A stretch of DNA of 64,000 nt, from NCBI GenBank assembly GCA_016342495.1, contig JAEIOG010000009.1, positions 1 through 64,000 of the forward strand, in the 5' to 3' direction. The translations under genes were made by a program, and so were the position numbers. Shown here piece after piece: positions 15,790-24,138 of the stretch. The stretch comes from Phycisphaerae bacterium (GTDB lineage Bacteria > Planctomycetota > Phycisphaerae > Sedimentisphaerales > SM23-30). How positions within the stretch are numbered: the first letter of the stretch is position 1; each line of letters begins with the position of its first letter. The notes beneath the pieces are model-generated. The model made no database searches and was not told where the DNA came from. It saw only the letters and a list, made by a program, of their open reading frames with translations.

Positions 15790-17997
15790 ATGGCCAAAGA
15801 ACTGATATATACCTCAGCATCAAAAGGACTTAAGCCCTCTTCAGGTGGCTTCTGCACTGTTGCGCTGACGGCGGGGATGGCCAAACCCGCTATTTTGAAA
15901 CTGGAAATGCTCAGCGGCTATAAATTCCTGTTCAATTTATCTGATACCGACCCTTTGGCCAACCCGGTTAATTACGCTCACAGCATTATCCGTTTTGCCA
16001 ACAGCTCACCCAGTGTGCTTTCCCGCATAGCCTATTGCGGGTCGGACTATACCGGTAGAATCAATAAAATCGCCCATCATTTTATGCTTGCCGAAGCGGA
16101 AAAGCAGCGGCTGGGTCCAGCTTATATGGCCGGCCAGATGACTCGGGAAAATATATTCCAAAGCCAGTGGGATCGCCAGCCGCATGAATTACCTTTGATA
16201 GACCTCAATGACTTTATAATCAAGGGTTCAGAGGATATTGCCATGGGCCACTGGACCAGAGCCTGCGGCGATGCCGGCTGGGCAGGTGAACTGGTCAAAG
16301 CCTTTTATCAGGATAAACAAACACCTGCTTATATAATTTATGAGCTTGGCACCGATGTACTGGCATTATTCAGGGAAGCCTTATCTCTTATGCCCGCTGA
16401 AGATCGCTGGGAAGTGGGCTTTGCGACCTATTATACTTTATCGCCGGGCGACTGTTTTTACCATTGGCGCGGGATAGTAAAAGGCTCGGGTATAGAACAG
16501 GAAATCTATCGCTTTGATGATGCCCTGGTGATTAACTTAACCGGCCCGCTGCCTGCCTTAACCGACAATAAATATGTATCGGCGGCCCGGGGACTTAGAC
16601 CCTTGGCAGAGCACCCTGTTCTAACTAAAACTATAACCGAAAAAGTAAAATCCGCTGAGCCCAAAGATGAAAAAAAGCTGGAATTAAGAAAATATGAAAT
16701 ACCCGGAAATATCCACAAAATCCGCCCGGGTAATACCCATATTATTATACCAGAACACCGGGACCATGGCAGTAAAGTCTTAAAAGCCTTATCCTATGCG
16801 GTGTGCCTGCTGGCTTTTGTGGTATTTGTGTTCTGGACAACCGTTGATAAATATTCTGATAATAATCGTTCAATCAAACCAGCTGAGACTGCTAAACCAG
16901 AAACTAAACGGCAAAATACCACGGAAGACCAGCCGATAATAGAAAATACCACAGCAGAAGAAAAAGCGTCAGAGCCAGCTAATCCTGAGAATACCGCTTC
17001 AATTGAAAAGCTGCCTGAATTTCAATATATTTTTGTAAATCGGGATAAGCTCTATGATAAGGATATCTTCCCATATAAAGCTGAAATGATTTATACCTTA
17101 ATCCCGACCTGGCTATGCGACCCCAATATCGATATCGGCAGAGCCAACGCTTTTGTCGCCGGCCCGGAAAAATATTTCAAATACCTGAACCCAAAAAATA
17201 TAAAACTAAAAAACAACAGCTTTGGCTATTGCAGCGAAGATGAAAAATTGACAATTAAGTCTATCAGCACTTTCAGCGGAGACAATCCAATTATAAGCTA
17301 TGAAATTACTGACATAGATAACCATAAACGCTCGCTGAAGTTTATCGCTATTCAGGATAAAAAATATAACAGGCTGACTGACTATCTCACCATTGAATTA
17401 ATTGATGAACAAAATCAGACCTTATTTCAATGCCGCAATATAAAACCAATAGTCAAAAAGATTATTTGGCCCAAGTCAGGAACAACAGTCCAATCATTAG
17501 GTCAGGACCAGTATCCTTCGGAACTGTTTAGTTATCTGACAATTGACAACTGCGATAAGAATCTGCCCCAGAAAAGGACTATAGAGCTCAATCACAATTT
17601 AAAGACCTATCGATGGGAAATAGAACTGGCATCGCAGAATGTGACAATATCATTAATTAATAGCATAACGCATTTCAATGATATTAAAATGCGATGGCAG
17701 GCCAGAGAAGATTCTGCCAGTAATATACAAAAAACAATTGACCTGCTACTGACTGATACCAGCTATGAAAAACTGGATGAAGACAATAAAGCCAGACATG
17801 ATGAATTATCAGCCAAGCTCAAAAACCATAAAGATAAACAAAATGAACTGCAGGCCGAGTATCTGGCTATAGAAAAGGCTTTAACTGATATACAAAAGCA
17901 AAACCCTGTAATAATTCGGGACCTTTGGGGTTTAGCCGTATATGAATTAGAACTGAATTTACAGGATTTCAGTAATTTTGTAAACCAGAGCAAATAA
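15790..17997 (+). CDS. GAP1-like GTPase-associated membrane protein
   Basis: A 735-residue protein. Residues 1-275 match my recollection of the GAP1-N2/GAP1-M region: ELIYTSASKGLKPSSGGFCT at the start, then LSGYKFLF, NPVNYAHSI, LSRIAYCGSDYTGRINKIAH and later PAEDRWEVGFATYY. A single transmembrane segment follows at about 332-352, then a Glu/Thr/Lys-rich linker and a C-terminal domain of about 330 residues that I do not recognise, with a coiled coil near residues 640-700. The GAP1-like part should therefore be cytosolic, facing the GTPase encoded upstream, while the C-terminal part lies across the membrane. AGGAA precedes the ATG. The topology is inferred. Confidence 0.65.
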   Translation: MAKELIYTSASKGLKPSSGGFCTVALTAGMAKPAILKLEMLSGYKFLFNLSDTDPLANPVNYAHSIIRFANSSPSVLSRIAYCGSDYTGRINKIAHHFMLAEAEKQRLGPAYMAGQMTRENIFQSQWDRQPHELPLIDLNDFIIKGSEDIAMGHWTRACGDAGWAGELVKAFYQDKQTPAYIIYELGTDVLALFREALSLMPAEDRWEVGFATYYTLSPGDCFYHWRGIVKGSGIEQEIYRFDDALVINLTGPLPALTDNKYVSAARGLRPLAEHPVLTKTITEKVKSAEPKDEKKLELRKYEIPGNIHKIRPGNTHIIIPEHRDHGSKVLKALSYAVCLLAFVVFVFWTTVDKYSDNNRSIKPAETAKPETKRQNTTEDQPIIENTTAEEKASEPANPENTASIEKLPEFQYIFVNRDKLYDKDIFPYKAEMIYTLIPTWLCDPNIDIGRANAFVAGPEKYFKYLNPKNIKLKNNSFGYCSEDEKLTIKSISTFSGDNPIISYEITDIDNHKRSLKFIAIQDKKYNRLTDYLTIELIDEQNQTLFQCRNIKPIVKKIIWPKSGTTVQSLGQDQYPSELFSYLTIDNCDKNLPQKRTIELNHNLKTYRWEIELASQNVTISLINSITHFNDIKMRWQAREDSASNIQKTIDLLLTDTSYEKLDEDNKARHDELSAKLKNHKDKQNELQAEYLAIEKALTDIQKQNPVIIRDLWGLAVYELELNLQDFSNFVNQSK

Positions 17998-18006
17998 GGA
18001 AGAAAC

Positions 18007-20880
18007 ATGACAGACCTCCTACAAGCTGTTAGAGAAATTAAACGCATCCTGACCAGCACTAAAGATTATGACAAAGATGAATTGCTGGAACATGCCCAGG
18101 TTCATGCCAGAGCATGCCAGGCGATACTGGAAAAAGTTTTCTTTTGCAATAAGCTTATCAATGAAAACAAACTGACCGAAGCATCCAAATTAGCCCGGCA
18201 GAGCCCTGACCTTAAAGAACAGTTGGAGTTAGCTGATTTTGAAGAAGTAGTTCAATGGTGGAAACTGTGCCAGATTCACGGTCTTCCCGCTACCCATCTG
18301 GTTATCCCGGATATGATTAATGATGTGATATCGATCATCTACGCAGCCAAATCCAAAACTGATTTATTATTGCGAAAACATCGCTGGATGGCACTGGCCA
18401 AAGCCCCGCTTAAACATCGTTTATTGATTTTAAGAGACTTAGCCCTGGCCGACCCGGGCAATGACATCTGGAAAAAAGATATAGAAGTTTTTGAAGAGGC
18501 ACGACTGCATGAAATCGCCACCGAAACCGTTCAGGCAGAAAAGCAAGGTGATCTGCCTGCGTTAAATGCTCTGGCAAAAGAAATCAATGCTGCAATCTGG
18601 CACCAAAAGGAACTCGTTGAAAAAGCTTATGATAATATTATAACAGCAACTGAACCGCTGCATAAAAAAGCGGTTCATGAACAATATGATATGCTGGCTG
18701 AGAAATTATGCCATGCCCACGAGCTGATGGATCATCATTTGCTTTTGGAACTGACTGACAAATGGGATATGATTTATCAACAAAGCCATATAGCCCCATC
18801 CACACAACAGGTGGAAATAACCAAAGCAGCGATAACTATAGCACGAGAAATATCAGCTGAACAGCTTAAAGAACGCAATTATCAAAAAACATGCCTGATA
18901 CTGGAAAAGCATATTGATGACAATGATTGTGATCTGGCTCAAATTGATAAGCTGGCCGCTGATGCTCTAAGTTTCCAGCAAGGCATACCGGAATTATTGG
19001 CGGTTAAATACAACAGCAAAAGATCAGAACTGGAAAAGCACCAGAAAAATAAATTCATCATCAAAATCTCTTTGCTTATTGCCGCATTAGTGCTGATAGC
19101 TATCGGCGCTGGCCTGCTTATTATTGACTACAATCACAAGCAGCAAGTTGACCAATGGAAAAAAAATCTAACTGAAGTCTTACATAAAGAGGATATCAAA
19201 AAGGCCAACAACTTCTTTAGCAGTCTGGATAATGAACCGAAAATAAAAACCGATCCTCAAATCATACCCCTGATAGATCAATATAATGAACTGGTAAAAA
19301 AAGAAGAGCAAAGAATCCGGCAATTAGCCCAGCTTTTGAACTCCTTTGCGACAAGTCCGATTGAATCGGTGTTGAGTACCGACATAGATAAAGCTCTAAA
19401 ATTAGCCCGAAGCGATGAAGATAAACTGCAAATAGAACCTTATCGCCAAAAACAAATCGAATATCAAAATAAGGTCCGCATCGAAGCCAATAAAACCTAT
19501 GATAAAATTCTGGACCAACTGGAAGCGGATTTCGCCAGACTAAAATCAATGGATGACAGTAATAATGATACAAAATACAAACTCGCTTCAGATTGCCGCA
19601 AGCGGGCCAAAGAGCTTAAGGACAAGTCCAACGCTTATGCCGCCACTGTCCAGCGGGCAAAAGCCATAATGGACACCTCCAGCATGATCATCGAACATAT
19701 CAATACCTCATTGGCCATCGACAAAGCCTTAGAAACAATTGGCAATAATTATACTCAGCCAACTGAATACAAAAAATTATGTCAGCAATTTTTAGATAAA
19801 TACCCTGCTTTACCCATTTCAGTGGATATCCAGGAAAATCTCAGCAAATGCGATTCAGCCCTTGCTCTATACAAATGGCATTCATTGGCAGCAATATGGC
19901 AGGATGACTGGTTTATTACCGACCAGAAAGAATCAGTGAATCGCCTGGCTAAAATTTCAGTTGCCATGACCGGTTTGCAATCTTCGCCTCAGCGGCAGGC
20001 ATTAGAGATGTACATAAAGTATCTGGAAATCACCTCAGCGGTATTCGATGAAACCGGATTAACATTAGCCGAGCGGGTGATACGCGACCTTAATAAGCCC
20101 GTCATAACCAGCACTAAAGTAATTGAGCATGATCTAAAAAAATATTATGTCCCGGCCAGCTTTGACCCGGCTATTGCTCAAAAAAATTCTGATGGCGATA
20201 TAGCGGTAGAATATTATTGCGATAGAATTGGCAGCACCCGAACTGAAATTTTCGGTTTTAATAAGCTCAGAGACAAATACTACCCAGCTGCTCACAGTGT
20301 TTTAGCCCAGGAAATCCATAAAAAACTAAGCGATGTTGATTTAGAGAACTGGATGACCTGTTTTATTGACATTTCGATTATGTGCGCCCAAAATAAAGAA
20401 GCTGACCTGATAATCAACAGCAACTTTATCAAACTTTTCAATACTTACAGTCTAAAAATCCTGCCATTTAACAATGCTATCCTTGAAAAAATCTCTGAAC
20501 GTTTAGATGAAATCAATCTTGACATTGCATGGATGGACCCGAAAAATACCGAAGCCGACACCATCAGGCCTCAAGCTCAATGGATAATTAATGACACCGC
20601 TGATTTATTGGAACAGGCCAAAGCCCAAATCCAAAACCAAATGCGGCAATTATCAATTGATCTCATACTATATAATCCTGTAGGAGTTTATCTTGGTAAG
20701 CCCGTTAAACTGCCCGAAGGACTTGTTCAAGCCAAAGAAATAAAATTATATTTTATCAGTTATGATACCAGCCATCAGCCAATTATGGCACCGGCAGGAT
20801 TCGCTAAAACAAATAACATCACGATTAACCCTGCCTGTCGAAAAGGCAATATTTTATATATTCGCTCAGATGACAATTAA
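18007..20880 (+). CDS. Large helical single-pass membrane protein of the GTPase/channel operon
   Basis: A 957-residue protein with no family I can name. Residues 1-345 are almost entirely helical and charged (repeat-like helices). One transmembrane segment lies at about 351-374 (IIKISLLIAALVLIAIGAGL). Then comes a long helical/coiled-coil region to about 620 and a mixed C-terminal region. The architecture, soluble helical domain, one membrane pass, second soluble domain, parallels the GAP1-like protein before it, suggesting both span the same membrane in one complex. It starts nine bases after that gene with AAGGAAG as ribosome site. Scaffold or substrate-binding subunit is the likeliest role, by inference only. 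Confidence 0.7.
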   Translation: MTDLLQAVREIKRILTSTKDYDKDELLEHAQVHARACQAILEKVFFCNKLINENKLTEASKLARQSPDLKEQLELADFEEVVQWWKLCQIHGLPATHLVIPDMINDVISIIYAAKSKTDLLLRKHRWMALAKAPLKHRLLILRDLALADPGNDIWKKDIEVFEEARLHEIATETVQAEKQGDLPALNALAKEINAAIWHQKELVEKAYDNIITATEPLHKKAVHEQYDMLAEKLCHAHELMDHHLLLELTDKWDMIYQQSHIAPSTQQVEITKAAITIAREISAEQLKERNYQKTCLILEKHIDDNDCDLAQIDKLAADALSFQQGIPELLAVKYNSKRSELEKHQKNKFIIKISLLIAALVLIAIGAGLLIIDYNHKQQVDQWKKNLTEVLHKEDIKKANNFFSSLDNEPKIKTDPQIIPLIDQYNELVKKEEQRIRQLAQLLNSFATSPIESVLSTDIDKALKLARSDEDKLQIEPYRQKQIEYQNKVRIEANKTYDKILDQLEADFARLKSMDDSNNDTKYKLASDCRKRAKELKDKSNAYAATVQRAKAIMDTSSMIIEHINTSLAIDKALETIGNNYTQPTEYKKLCQQFLDKYPALPISVDIQENLSKCDSALALYKWHSLAAIWQDDWFITDQKESVNRLAKISVAMTGLQSSPQRQALEMYIKYLEITSAVFDETGLTLAERVIRDLNKPVITSTKVIEHDLKKYYVPASFDPAIAQKNSDGDIAVEYYCDRIGSTRTEIFGFNKLRDKYYPAAHSVLAQEIHKKLSDVDLENWMTCFIDISIMCAQNKEADLIINSNFIKLFNTYSLKILPFNNAILEKISERLDEINLDIAWMDPKNTEADTIRPQAQWIINDTADLLEQAKAQIQNQMRQLSIDLILYNPVGVYLGKPVKLPEGLVQAKEIKLYFISYDTSHQPIMAPAGFAKTNNITINPACRKGNILYIRSDDN

Positions 20881-20897
20881 CATAGACGAGAAACAAT

Positions 20898-21767
20898 ATG
20901 AAAACAATTTCAGATATGGTCAAAGAATCCCTGCCAGCAGAGCCACGGATATCTTTTAGAAAACAAGACATTGAAAAAAAACTAGCTTTTCCCGCGGGAC
21001 GATTTACTTCGCCAGGCTTTTTATTGGCTTTATTGATGGGTTTGATTTTGACAGTCGGGTTTTACCTGCTTATCCCATTTGTCCCCCAAGATAATATAAT
21101 AGCGATGTTTACCATGCGCGGGGCTATTCCCTATCTTATAGTTTTCCTGGGTTTCTGGTCTATATGTATAATTTTTATCAAATATTGCAAAATAAAAGTT
21201 CAGGAAGAATCTCTAACCATTGATATCATGCCTGCCGATGACCCCGGATTCATCATCACCCCGGCATCGGTTCAGCAGGTATTGAAAAAGATTCATACCG
21301 AAGTAGAAGACCCTAAAGAATTTATTCTAAGTCGACGAATCAATATCGCATTAGTCAATTTGAAAAATATAGGCAATATTTCCGATGTAGATAAAATCCT
21401 CAGCACCCAGGCCGACCATGATGAGGCAATGGTAGATTCCAGCTATACTGCCTTAAGGGGTTTTATCTGGGCAATTCCTGTTTTAGGTTTTATCGGTACA
21501 GTTCTGGGACTCTCTGGCGCATTGGGTAGCTTTGGTTCGGTCCTTTCAAACGCAAATGAAATGGAACAACTGCGTGGAGCCTTACAAAATGTCACCGCCG
21601 GGCTCAGCACCGCTTTTGAAACCACCCTTGAAGGCCTCATCGCAGCATTAACCGTCCATATGTTAATGATCGCGGTTCAGCGACGTGAGGAGAAATTTCT
21701 GGATGAATGCAAAGACTATTGCCAAAAATATATTGTTTCAAAATTAAGACTCGACTCGGTTGGCTAG
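20898..21767 (+). CDS. MotA/TolQ/ExbB-type proton channel subunit
   Basis: A 289-residue protein with four predicted transmembrane segments at about 39-60, 77-98, 188-212 and 240-261. The last two carry the family signature: AIPVLGFIGTVLGLSGALG in TM3 and LSTAFETTLEGLIAALTVHM in TM4, separated by a short loop, with a cytoplasmic domain between TM2 and TM3. This is the stator/channel fold of MotA, TolQ, ExbB and the Zorya protein ZorA. Such proteins form pentamers around a dimer of single-pass partners; the two downstream genes encode candidates. It directly follows the 957-residue gene and is separated by six bases from the next gene. Confidence 0.85.
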   Translation: MKTISDMVKESLPAEPRISFRKQDIEKKLAFPAGRFTSPGFLLALLMGLILTVGFYLLIPFVPQDNIIAMFTMRGAIPYLIVFLGFWSICIIFIKYCKIKVQEESLTIDIMPADDPGFIITPASVQQVLKKIHTEVEDPKEFILSRRINIALVNLKNIGNISDVDKILSTQADHDEAMVDSSYTALRGFIWAIPVLGFIGTVLGLSGALGSFGSVLSNANEMEQLRGALQNVTAGLSTAFETTLEGLIAALTVHMLMIAVQRREEKFLDECKDYCQKYIVSKLRLDSVG

Positions 21768-21773
21768 AAAATA

Positions 21774-22547
21774 ATGAAAAGACGCAAAAGAAAAAACAGC
21801 TCTTCAAGCTTATTTGCTTTCCAGGATGTGATGGCCTCAGTCATTGGTATACTGTTCTTTATGGTATTACTGATGTGCCTTAGCATTACCGACCAGCAAA
21901 CTGCCGCCGATACCCAAAACTCAGAAATCGACAATGAATTAGCAGCCAAAAAAGAAATGCTTGAAAAACAATTAATAAGGCTGGATAGCGAAATAATGTC
22001 TATGACTAAAATCATCAATGCTGAAGTCCAAAGCAATCAATATCTTGAGGAAAACATTATTCAATCCAATCAAGCGCTGGATGCTACCTTAAAATCCCTT
22101 AACCTTAAAATTCAAACGCTGAAACAATTACTTTTTCAGCTCAACAAAAGCAATAATGAAATTAACGACCTTAAAGTCAGGATCGCTTCTGCGAAGAATT
22201 CTACCGCCAGAATTATGGATTCTCTGGAAAAAACCCGGGAAATCAAAACCAGCTACATTATTGATGATACCGCCACAGAAAAACCTATCCTTATCGAAAT
22301 AAAAGCGAGAATGTTAAGAGTGGCAAAAGTTGACAAACTCAACACCGTGATTGAATTTGAATATATCGATGAGGATTTTTCAAACTTTATTAGCTGGGCC
22401 CAGGCTATTGATAAAAAAGAATATTATTTTGTATTAATGAAAAAACCTTCCGGCCTTGCTCATGTCAATGCTCTGGAAAAAGAATTAAAAAAACTCAGCT
22501 TCAATATCGGCACTGATCTGGTCCCCGAAGATTATGACTTATTCTAA
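21774..22547 (+). CDS. TolR/MotB-like single-pass partner, type 1
   Basis: A 257-residue protein with a basic N-terminus (KRRKRK), one transmembrane helix at about 19-38 (ASVIGILFFMVLLMCLS) and an aspartate, D18 in FQDVMASVIG, exactly at its cytoplasmic end. TolR, ExbD and MotB carry their proton-binding Asp at the equivalent place. A coiled coil follows (about 45-150), then a small mixed domain of about 85 residues. No OmpA-type peptidoglycan motif is visible. It lies six bases after the channel subunit gene. Assignment rests on position, topology and the Asp rather than on overall similarity. Confidence 0.65.
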   Translation: MKRRKRKNSSSSLFAFQDVMASVIGILFFMVLLMCLSITDQQTAADTQNSEIDNELAAKKEMLEKQLIRLDSEIMSMTKIINAEVQSNQYLEENIIQSNQALDATLKSLNLKIQTLKQLLFQLNKSNNEINDLKVRIASAKNSTARIMDSLEKTREIKTSYIIDDTATEKPILIEIKARMLRVAKVDKLNTVIEFEYIDEDFSNFISWAQAIDKKEYYFVLMKKPSGLAHVNALEKELKKLSFNIGTDLVPEDYDLF

Positions 22548-22584
22548 TGCATGAAATTAAATTGGAATTTACAAGTTAAATATT

Positions 22585-23484
22585 ATGGCTAAACTGAAAA
22601 ACAATAATAATGACAGCCTTGAGCTAATGCTTGACACTATCTGCAATATCTTTGGAGGGATAATACTGATGGCTATCCTGGTAATTATTCAGACTCAGCT
22701 AACCGCCCAAAACATACCTGACAATGCTCCAGATAGCGAAATCCAATTGGCTAATACTCAATCTAAATTTGTATGCGAACAATTAGAAAAGGAAATATTC
22801 TATAAGGAACAACAAAAAAAAGGCATCCTTAACGAATCAGAACTGCCTATAACCAAAAACACTATGCAATTATTTGATCGTCAGGTAGATTTCGAAGCTG
22901 CTTTATTAGATTCCAGAAAAAAACACCAACAAGTGGAAAAAAACATAAATTCCGCTGTCGAACAACAGCTTAAAAATCAAAAGGAAATCGAAAAATTAAC
23001 TCAGGAATTGACACAATATAATATTAATCTTGAACAAAATAAACTTCGATTAAGCAAAAGATCGAAAAAAAAAGTACACGACGGTATCCGCCTGCCTTAC
23101 CAGCACAACCAAAAATCCGCAAAATTCTGCAATTTCATCGTCAAAGGAAACAAGATATATCTGATTACTATGGTTAAGCCGGATGAAAATTCGATTGCCG
23201 GCCATTGCAAAATAACAACTAAAGGCAATGGTGTCATAGTCACACCCATCTCAGAATTAGGATATATCATCAACGAAAGCTCGATGCCAGATGAATTCGA
23301 TGAAACTCTTGAAGATTACAATTCCCTGAACTTGTTTGTCAGTGGTGACAATGAATCATTTCAATCATTTCAATCGCTTAAAAACTACATTATCAAAAAA
23401 GAATATCGCTATAGAATCAATCATTTCGATAGTGATAAAGAACTGATCTTATATATAGGTCGCGGTATTTCTAATGTTGAATAA
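22585..23484 (+). CDS. TolR/MotB-like single-pass partner, type 2
   Basis: A 299-residue protein with the same plan as its upstream neighbour: short charged N-terminus, one transmembrane helix (about 18-36) and an Asp at its entrance, D17 in ELMLDTICNIFGGIILMA, then a long coiled coil (about 60-165) and a globular C-terminal domain. The sequence is otherwise unlike the 257-residue protein. Having two different Asp-bearing partners for one channel subunit suggests a heterodimeric rotor or plug. The gap to the upstream gene is 37 bp and to the next 18 bp. Confidence 0.62.
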   Translation: MAKLKNNNNDSLELMLDTICNIFGGIILMAILVIIQTQLTAQNIPDNAPDSEIQLANTQSKFVCEQLEKEIFYKEQQKKGILNESELPITKNTMQLFDRQVDFEAALLDSRKKHQQVEKNINSAVEQQLKNQKEIEKLTQELTQYNINLEQNKLRLSKRSKKKVHDGIRLPYQHNQKSAKFCNFIVKGNKIYLITMVKPDENSIAGHCKITTKGNGVIVTPISELGYIINESSMPDEFDETLEDYNSLNLFVSGDNESFQSFQSLKNYIIKKEYRYRINHFDSDKELILYIGRGISNVE

Positions 23485-23502
23485 TTATTTGAAAGTCATA
23501 CA

Positions 23503-24135
23503 ATGTACAAAAAAGTAATCATCATTGTCATAATTATAACATTGCTCCTTTGGTATCTGCTCAGGCAGGATAAAACCAAGCCTTCCAATACCGAACAAGC
23601 TCAAAGTTCACAATCTATCGACAAAAACAATCTCTCGCAAACATCTGGAAGCTCTTCTGCCGCTTTAGATACCACCACGATCCTGACTGAAGATGATCAG
23701 TTAATACCGGGCGTGCCATCGATGCCTGACATTCCAGACCTGCCAACATCTGATTCTAAACCCAAGGGTATTCTGAACGCTGATGATTTCGATAAATATT
23801 CCGAACTGGGAACTTACATTGATACTAATATAAATAAAACCGATGATATGCTGCCGGGCAAATATATTAACAGCGAAGTGATGGTTTTAGACAATAATAC
23901 CTTAAAATTCCAGCGGGCATATCCGGGCAATATCACAATCACCTGGACTTCCACATATATAATAACCGATAAACAAAAAAAATCTTTTGTCATCCGGGAA
24001 ATCCCAGATAAAGATATTATTAATGCATTAGCCACTCAATCGATTAAATTCAATCGGGAAATACCCAGCACTATCAAAGGCCAATTCGCTGGTGATAAAT
24101 TAATAATCTTCGGAAAAACCTATACTCGCAGATAA
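23503..24135 (+). CDS. Small membrane-anchored protein closing the GTPase/channel operon
   Basis: A 210-residue protein with an N-terminal signal-anchor helix (IIIVIIITLLLWYLL, about 6-20), a Ser/Thr/Pro-rich spacer to about 90 and a C-terminal beta-rich domain (residues 100-210; strands such as SEVMVLDNNTLKFQ and NITITWTSTYIIT) that looks like a small barrel. No lipobox. It should sit on the outer face of the membrane. Family unknown. Only three bases separate its stop from the stop of the convergent hydF gene, leaving no room for an intergenic terminator. Confidence 0.65.
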   Translation: MYKKVIIIVIIITLLLWYLLRQDKTKPSNTEQAQSSQSIDKNNLSQTSGSSSAALDTTTILTEDDQLIPGVPSMPDIPDLPTSDSKPKGILNADDFDKYSELGTYIDTNINKTDDMLPGKYINSEVMVLDNNTLKFQRAYPGNITITWTSTYIITDKQKKSFVIREIPDKDIINALATQSIKFNREIPSTIKGQFAGDKLIIFGKTYTRR

Positions 24136-24138
24136 TGA

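Noticed and set aside
14231..24135. Zorya defence system
   Set aside because: The MotA-like subunit fits, but ZorB-type OmpA domain and the ZorC/ZorD or ZorE effectors are not seen, and the GTPase/GAP1-like genes are foreign to Zorya.
14231..24135. Tol-Pal or ExbBD transport operon
   Set aside because: No TolA, TolB, Pal or TonB is present, and the partners have long coiled coils and no TolR fold length.
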